In this document: positions 57,971 through 64,000 of the stretch, piece after piece | Layout of the letters: every line of letters starts with the position of its first letter | Numbering within the stretch: position 1 is the stretch's first letter | From: Blakeslea trispora | Taxonomy: Eukaryota > Mucoromycota > Mucoromycetes > Mucorales > Choanephoraceae | DNA: 64,000 nucleotides | Direction of reading: 5' to 3' | Assembly (NCBI GenBank): GCA_025331445.1 | Contig: JAIWNE010000023.1 | Coordinates: 298,351-362,350, forward strand | The notes under the pieces: generated by a model | What the model was told of the DNA's origin: nothing | What the model saw: the letters and a program-made list of their open reading frames with translations, nothing else | Database searches by the model: none | Program-made: the position numbers and the translations under genes

Positions 57971-59979
57971 TATCAAAGACTATAATAGTGAATGGGATTT
58001 GGATGCATTTGTCATCCACAAAGATCCCATCATGGTTTTTGTTGGTGGCTCCATGATTCAACAAGAGATTGGGCAATCATTTCTTGGACCTGTTTTGGAA
58101 GAGAAATTCCATGCGAAGTGCAGTAGCATTACTCTATTACCTTGTCTTCCTTTGGTTCCCAAAGTGTTGAAAGACAAAGTACACCCTGACATCTCGCCAA
58201 AGATGGTTCAAGAGGGAGTAAAAAATGGTTACTTTCTTGTCAACCACTCTCTCAATCGAACTTTTGTGAGCCAGATTTCCAAGAAATCAATACTGAAGGT
58301 GTCGTGTTTGGCTTGTCTGAACATGAATTCCTTAAGAATTGAAGTCTATATTTGTATATAAAGATCTACATCATGATTGGATTAAGTAATCCTACCAACA
58401 TTATGTCAGTCTAGAATAATTTCATTGACAAGTGCTATAATTCTGGATTAAAGAAGATGATAAGCAATAAGTCTTGCTAAAGAAAGTAAAATGTCAATAT
58501 GTCATCAAAGGTGACACAAACTAGTCTATGACATTGTTCTCTTGAATATCCAGATTTAGTAAAGAGTAAAGACTAAAGGAAGTCAAAGACGTAATAGCAA
58601 TAGTAGATAGCAATTGGTATAAATACTCTCATTTATTTTGTTCATAATAAAGGCATACGTAAAACAGTCTCAAACTATTTACTATACTTGTCCCCTATAT
58701 TTCTTTATACTTTAAACTACCTAAATATCACAGAAGGTATATCAGTTTTTTGGTTAGGTTTGACATTGTTGCTTATTGGAAAAATATTATCAACGCCGTT
58801 AAAGAGGGAAATGAAGACGATCATATCTTCAAAGATGGTCATAATGCATTGCATTCTGATCAAGATGAGATAGAGTCCAACTCTAGTGAAGATGAAGACA
58901 ATGATGATGGAAGAGAGAGTCAAGATCACTATTTCAGCGATGCTCAAGCTGAAATGTTAGAAAACATGATAGAGGCAAGTTTGAAAGATACTTAATAACA
59001 AAGTAGCACTTTGTCTAATTACAAATGATCAACTCAGTCGAACCAACTGGATGCTGAAGAGGATCCTGGTATTCAGATGGACCATTCAAGTTCTGGATTG
59101 CAAAGAAATAAGACATGATTTTTCTTTTCAATTAAAGTTTGAATAATTTTAACCGTTTGTTAAACCTGACGTTAGATCACAGTGATATGTCGTTCTGTAA
59201 TGAAGACGCTGAGACAGATGGATTGAGTTCATTAGATAGTGCCTTGTATTAAAGTATGATGACAACAAACTTGTCAGGAAGTCAAACACTCGAAAGACAA
59301 GCTTCTGATGAGAGTTTCGGTGAAAGACCTAGTCTCTCCTTTCTGTCTTCCGTAACTTCTCCTGTTCGCTTCTCGGAACCTCAAAATAGTCTAGATACTC
59401 AAATCAATCGAATGCGCCGAAGCATTACAGTATCACCTCATCTTTTTCGAAAGGGAAAGGAAAGTCATCAGTTTAGAACTGAATTATTTGGCAACAGCAG
59501 TAAGTAGTCGAAAAGCAATGATGTGCAGTATATTTTATTTATGATCGTCTATAGACACAAGACAACAAAGTACTGAGATATCGTCCAATACAGAAAATGT
59601 CGTTTCATTAAACGATAATGCTGTAAGAAAATTCTCTATCATATCAAGTTCGATGTTACAAAGAGCTTTGCAATGAAAACTAATTCTTTGCAATAAAAAA
59701 AACTGCCCATAGGAAGAAGAATCCACTCATTTGAAAATAAATAGTCAGGAAAGTGTCATGCCATATTCAGATGGCGAAACAAAAAGAACTGAGGAGGCTG
59801 AAAGTCCACAGAATATTAACACCACTACAACAATTGAAGGTGATATAACAAATAATTGCTCTACAACGAAACGCAAGAGAGGCAAAACTTCAAGAAAGGC
59901 CACTCAGTCAAAGAAGAAACCTAAGCAAGGCTCTTGCGGTTCAATGGACCAATTTGTCTTCAGATTTTATAAAAACTAA

Positions 59980-60321
59980 TGAGGCCATAAAAGTTTTGAG
60001 ATTTTAAGAAAGGCGCCATAAAAATTGCGGCAAATTCCTAAAATTCTATTAAATTTGAAATCCACAAATACTATTTGACTGACTGCCTAAAGCTTGTGTT
60101 CATGTTTGTAGCAGAATGCCTAAATATAATTGATCTATTACCACATATATCCATACATACCTTTCAGATCTAAATCTATAGAAATCAGTTATTCCATTAC
60201 TGAGTCATATACCATCTTTGGATAGCTATTTACATACCAATGGATATAGGACACTTAGATAAGCTTAACATGGTATTATAAAGAGAATAGTAGAGAAAAT
60301 AGGAATGATAGTTATTACTGT
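59980..60321. other. Short non-coding interval before the solo LTR
   Basis: AT-rich, no gene. It ends with the left copy of the ACTGT duplication. Confidence 0.5.
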
Positions 60322-60828
60322 TGTGGTGATTTCACCATATGATAAATAATAGTAGATACTGAAAATGATATCAAATAAAAGAATCGTTTATTTAAAATAC
60401 GATATACAACTCAAACTAATAGAAGCTCAACATAATGTAAAGAGTGAAAGCTAATATACACATCAGACAAAGTAAGCAGCAAATGCTTATTCAGAAGAAA
60501 AAGGACAGAGAAAATTACACAAGTTCCAAATCAAGCCATCCTAGATTTAAAGTTCTAATCCAACTGTATTCAGGAACGGTAAAAATACAGGACAATGGTA
60601 GAACACTGGAAGAAGACCTCAACCATCATATAAAGATTATTTCCCTTATATTTTATGAGAATAAGGATTAGTAAAATCCATTCACATTCGAGTAGACACA
60701 GACTTTAGAAATTGTATAAAAACCACTGTATTATTTAGTTTAGAAACATTATTCCACTTTTTAAGAATAAAGAGATTATCAAAGCACTTCCTTGTCTTTT
60801 CTTTATTCAACCAACCATAATTACTACA
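60322..60828 (+). mobile_element. Solo LTR (family A), 507 bases, TSD ACTGT
   Basis: TGTGGTGATTTCACCATATG...CATAATTACTACA, flanked by ACTGT (60317-60321 and 60829-60833). TATAAAAACC occurs near 60713 and AGAATAAAGAGATTATCAAAG near 60760. The ends match the inverted LTR at 49310-49775. Because both duplications are present on its flanks it is a solo LTR, not the 5' LTR of the Ty3/gypsy element that follows. Confidence 0.88.
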
Positions 60829-60833
60829 ACTGT

Positions 60834-61047
60834 AATTACTATAAACAATATAAGATTATGCTCACAAACTATCGGAAATAATATGATCACTCAACTTCAG
60901 GAACGTAACAAAATCATATAAATAGTCTTTGGTGAATTAAGATAGAAGCTTTAGACTACTTTGGAAATAAAGACCATTCTAGTCGACTTAGTGTTTTCTT
61001 TTTTTAATTTTTTTTTATTTTATTACATTTTTTTCGACTTGAGCAAG
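60834..61047. other. Leader of the Ty3/gypsy remnant
   Basis: Non-coding, AT-rich. The element's own 5' LTR and primer-binding site were not identified here; they may lie farther left, interrupted by the solo LTR. Confidence 0.4.
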
Positions 61048-62212
61048 ATGTCTAATATTGAACAAAGCCCTGAAAGAAATACAAGTGATCAAGATACTAG
61101 CAATCAAGGTCCTACCGTTGATATCCTAGGAATAGATGACATGAAGCTTGATGACAAAATTAATGAAGATGACAATGAGTCGGACGACACAGTGAAGAAG
61201 ATAGTTGAAGAATCTATTAAGAAAATGGAAGAAAGAAAAAAAGTCTTGTTAAAACATCAAAGTCAATTGTTAGAAAAGCCAGCCACTAGCGATAATCATG
61301 ACTTGGTTTCCGTTGGAGAACATATAGAATTTGTGGAAAAACAGCTGAACATGTTTTATACAATGAAGAAGAATGATGCCAAAAGAGAACAAGGATCCCA
61401 ACAAGATTCAATGGGTTTGTATTTAACCAAAAAGATTTTCCGAAATTTCAATTGAAGGGTCAAGGACATATACCGTTCCCTCAAGAAGAAGTGTTCGATA
61501 CAATTGAAAACTTCCTTCGTTCTTTCAAAAAGGTGGTGTTTTCAACAGATCAAAAAATCGATGCAATGTGGAAAAAATATATACCATTGACGTTGCCATT
61601 GGAGTATGACGCTTGGCTTAGCAACGAATTATTGACATGTAATGACTGGAAGGAAGCAAAATCGTTATTTGAGAAAACATTTGGAAATGCATTATTGAAG
61701 TTACAAGCCAGAAAAGCCGTAATGTCAATGAAAATGAAGCAAGCGGAAACTGTCAATGATTATGCCATGCGCTTTGGTTGTGCTCTTGGTGAAGCCGGAT
61801 ATAGCAGGAATGATAGCATCTTGGGTGACATATTTCTCTATGGATTTCCAGAAGAATGGCAGGTGCAAATAAAACGGACCTTATCTCCACTCATCAAGGC
61901 CAAGAAAATTTTACAATTCAAGATATAGCTGCATCCGCCCAAAGTGTGTTTGGGAACAAGACCCCCCATAATCTAGGCCAATGAAATAGATCGACGTCTG
62001 CGTCCAAGTGGGCTGAAGTTGATTCATTGAAGAAAAGAAGACCGGAGATAACCCAACAGGCAAAGAATATGAGAAGAAAGAATAACTACTACTGCAGCAA
62101 ACATGGAGGTGAAATTGCTGATCATAACGAGAATGACTGCTTTAGTAACAAGAAGAAAGGGAGAATTGTTGTTGAAGAGAAAACACCGTGCAAATTTTGT
62201 GGAGTGCTATGA
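61048..62212 (+). pseudogene. Ty3/gypsy Gag remnant
   Basis: Starts MSNIEQSPERNTSDQ with an acidic and Lys-rich coiled region. A frame slip near 61435 joins to KFQLKGQGHIPFPQ, then the retrotransposon Gag core (FLRSFKKVVFSTDQKI, LTCNDWKEAKSLFEKTFGN, ETVNDYAMRFGCALGEAG, FLYGFPEEWQVQIKRTL). A second slip near 61905 precedes TIQDIAASAQSVFG. Cys/His fingers follow (YCSKHGGEIADHNENDC and PCKFCG...HRC), the latter cut by a TGA at about 62210. Confidence 0.8.
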
Positions 62213-62245
62213 GTACTAGGACACCGTTGCAAACAATATCTTGAC

Positions 62246-62806
62246 ATGAAAGGAAAACGTAAGGATTTTCTGATTTTGGCTACACAAGCACAGGACGAAA
62301 ACACTAACAAATCATCTTCACTCAATAGAGATGAAGAGAACCGAATTAAAGAAGCATTAGAGGATGACTATGACTGTAAGTTAAGACAGCAAAATGATAC
62401 ATCTGACAATCGACTAAAAACTTTAACACCTTGTCTTCCAGAGAACAAGAGAGTAGTTTGTTTGGTGGATACTGAATCCAACATTAGTTGCATCACTAAA
62501 TTCATCAAGAATAAACATTTTAATGATATGACTATAAATAATGCTCTTGGTTATTTAAATTTTTTAACACATGATGACAATAATAAGGATAATCAGATCA
62601 AAAGAGTTGGTAGAACAACCCCAATGACGACGAAGTATCTAGGAGGTATAACATTTCAACATGAATTTGAAGTGGTAGAGTTCAGTGATATAATGGCTAC
62701 ACAATTTGATGTGCTATTAGGTACAGACATCATTCCTAAATTAAGAATACATCTGGAAGGCGTTGCACACACATTTCCTGATGATGAAGCAAGAGAACTA
62801 GTTTAA
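62246..62806 (+). pseudogene. Ty3/gypsy protease region
   Basis: LVDTESNISCITKFIKNK is the retropepsin active-site segment, but the usual DTG/DSG has become DTE. The flap/second strand is FDVLLGTDIIPKLRIHLEG. Degraded and presumably inactive. Confidence 0.72.
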
Positions 62807-62889
62807 TTTGAAAACATAAATCTTGACTCTGAAAACAAGGTTAGTCCTACCGATGCAAATTATGGCACACCAGAACAGAGAGGAGACTA

Positions 62890-64000
62890 ATGAAAGCCAT
62901 TGAGACTTTATTGAAAAAGAACAAAGCTATCCCGAGTAATGCCACTTGTCCATTACTTACAGCTACTGTTCATATCCCTATTAAAGAAGGTGTAAATTGC
63001 TATGCAAGACAATATCCACTTTCTGAAATAGCACATGAAGAAATTGAAAAACAATTATCTGATTGGCTCAAAGATGAAATTTTTGTGGAATTTGAACCAT
63101 CCCAAAGATTTCACTTACCCCTTTTGGCAGTTCCAAAACATACAGAAGAGGGTCAACCAAAGAAATACAGAATCTGTTGTGATTTGCGAAGAGTGAATGC
63201 TAGTATTAAGGAGACATATTAAGAAAATTTTGCTATTCCAAAGATACAGGACATCTTTAACAGAGTTATAAGAAAAGGCGAAATCTTTACCAAGATTGAT
63301 CTTCGTCAAACATATTTCTCATTCCCAGTAGCAGAAGATTCACAAGAGGTTCTAACATTTTCATACAACCATCATCACTACAGATGGGCACATGCACCAT
63401 TTGGATTGTCCTTTATGACTAGCTTGTTTTGTTATAACATGCAAGTATTGCTAAGTGATATAGAAGGTGTAGAAACATATGTAGATGATTGTATTCTTTA
63501 TTCTTGAACAATTGATGAACATATTGAACTCATTAACAAAGTTGTCGACAAATTGACTTCAGCTAACTTGCGAATCAATTTTGAAAAGTCAGACTGGTTT
63601 CAAACATCTGTATTTTTGCTTGGCTTCGTGGTTGGACCTGGTATTACCAAAATAGACACACGACGCTTATCCAATATTGAAGAATGGAAGTTACCACAAT
63701 CAGCAGCACAAGTACGAAGTATCATGGGAGTTATATCACATCTCAGAGACTATAGACCTATGCTCAGCAAGGTGGCTGCACCAATCGATAAATTGCGCAC
63801 AGATGATGATGTTAAGAATTACTGGATTGAAAGACATACAGACTGCTTTAACAGAATTAAAGAAGCACTTCTCACAGGACTGGTATTGCATACACCTGAT
63901 CTATCACGAAGAATGTATCTTGAATGTGATGCATCACTCTATGGCATAGCGTGTGCCTTAACACAACGCGATGACTATGGTAGAACAAATATACTGCTTT
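62890..64000 (+). pseudogene. Ty3/gypsy reverse transcriptase and RNase H start, runs off window
   Basis: RT blocks in one frame: VNCYARQYPLSEIAHEEIEK, FHLPLLAVPKHT, YRICCDLRRVNASIK, then TAA (63220-63222), FTKIDLRQTYFSFPV, APFGLSFMTSLFC, VETYVDDCILYS (YVDD), then TGA (63505-63507), FLLGFVVGPG. RNase H begins at RMYLECDASLYGIACALTQR and the window ends inside it. Two in-frame stops and the protease change make this copy non-functional. Plus orientation; the integrase and 3' LTR would lie beyond 64000. Confidence 0.88.

Larger units (their letters stand above)
55597..59979 (+). pseudogene. AT-hook-type unknown protein, copy B (split and degraded)
   Basis: First surviving piece 55597-55644 reads VKVVEDSRLLKKA. 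After the pogo element it resumes at 57973 with IKDYNSEWDLDAFV, VGGSMIQQEIGQ, FLGPVLEEKFHAKCSSITLL, PLVPKVLKDKVHPDISP and EGVKNGYFLVNHSLN. This is collinear with copy A (VKVIANL..., FLGRVVEEKFHMQ...). The following exons are acidic (58801-58995; NEDDHIFKDG, NSSEDEDNDDGRE), Ser-rich (59256-59507), and basic at the C-terminus (59731-59979; TTKRKRGKTSRKATQSKKKP). A frame change occurs near 58275. Exon 1 was not found, and the upstream side is the DNA transposon at 52651-55560. Confidence 0.65.

Noticed and set aside
63677..63949. 90-codon plus-strand frame in the gypsy RT
   Set aside because: Out of frame with the RT/RNase H reading that gives recognisable motifs through the same bases.

Overview
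This window looks like a piece of an early-diverging fungal genome, most likely Mucoromycota (inference). The reasons are AT-rich DNA, genes split by small introns (about 50-90 bases, GTAAG-type donors), fungal housekeeping genes, and a mobile-element set of DIRS, GCR1_C-type tyrosine recombinase (Crypton-like), Tc1, pogo, Helitron, LINE and Ty3/gypsy. No tRNA, rRNA or CRISPR array was seen.

Bases 1-16,040 are the ordinary gene-bearing part: a Sel1-repeat protein, a peroxisomal SCPx-type thiolase ending in AKL, an Iml2/TTC39-family protein, an acidic disordered protein, an Spp2-type G-patch splicing protein and a bacterial-type peptidyl-tRNA hydrolase. The last two are divergent and only 77 bases apart. 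Between them lie a transposase relic (3.3-3.85 kb), a fragment of a possible PD-(D/E)XK-like protein (4.4-4.7 kb) and a 212-base direct duplication (5.4-5.8 kb).

From 16 kb on the sequence is almost wholly mobile DNA, deeply nested. One LTR-like repeat ('R', 16,805-23,695) carries a Tc1 element, a nearly complete DIRS retrotransposon (18,287-22,914) and a 253-base solo LTR. Two LINEs follow: a 5'-truncated copy (23.7-26.3 kb) and one with ORF1, endonuclease and part of the RT (27.0-31.0 kb) that is itself split by a second R copy. A 3.4 kb non-coding stretch precedes a MITE abutting a Tc1 element (34.4-36.2 kb), an intact tyrosine recombinase with a GCR1_C-like domain (36.9-39.2 kb) and a Tc1 element with 218-base inverted repeats (39.5-41.1 kb).

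Bases 42.8-60 kb hold the most unusual arrangement. An unrecognised seven-exon AT-hook gene (copy A, minus strand, 42.8-44.8 kb) and a degraded paralogue (copy B, plus strand, 55.6-60.0 kb) lie inverted on either side of a Helitron-type Rep/helicase gene and an unknown companion gene. Copy B is cut by a pogo element and bordered by a complete DNA transposon of a DDE family with 24-base inverted repeats. The window ends in a decayed Ty3/gypsy polyprotein that runs off the right edge.

Many insertions can be dated relative to each other because both target-site duplications are visible, and removing the insert restores the interrupted reading frame. Most transposase genes here carry only one or two small lesions, several of them in poly-A runs.
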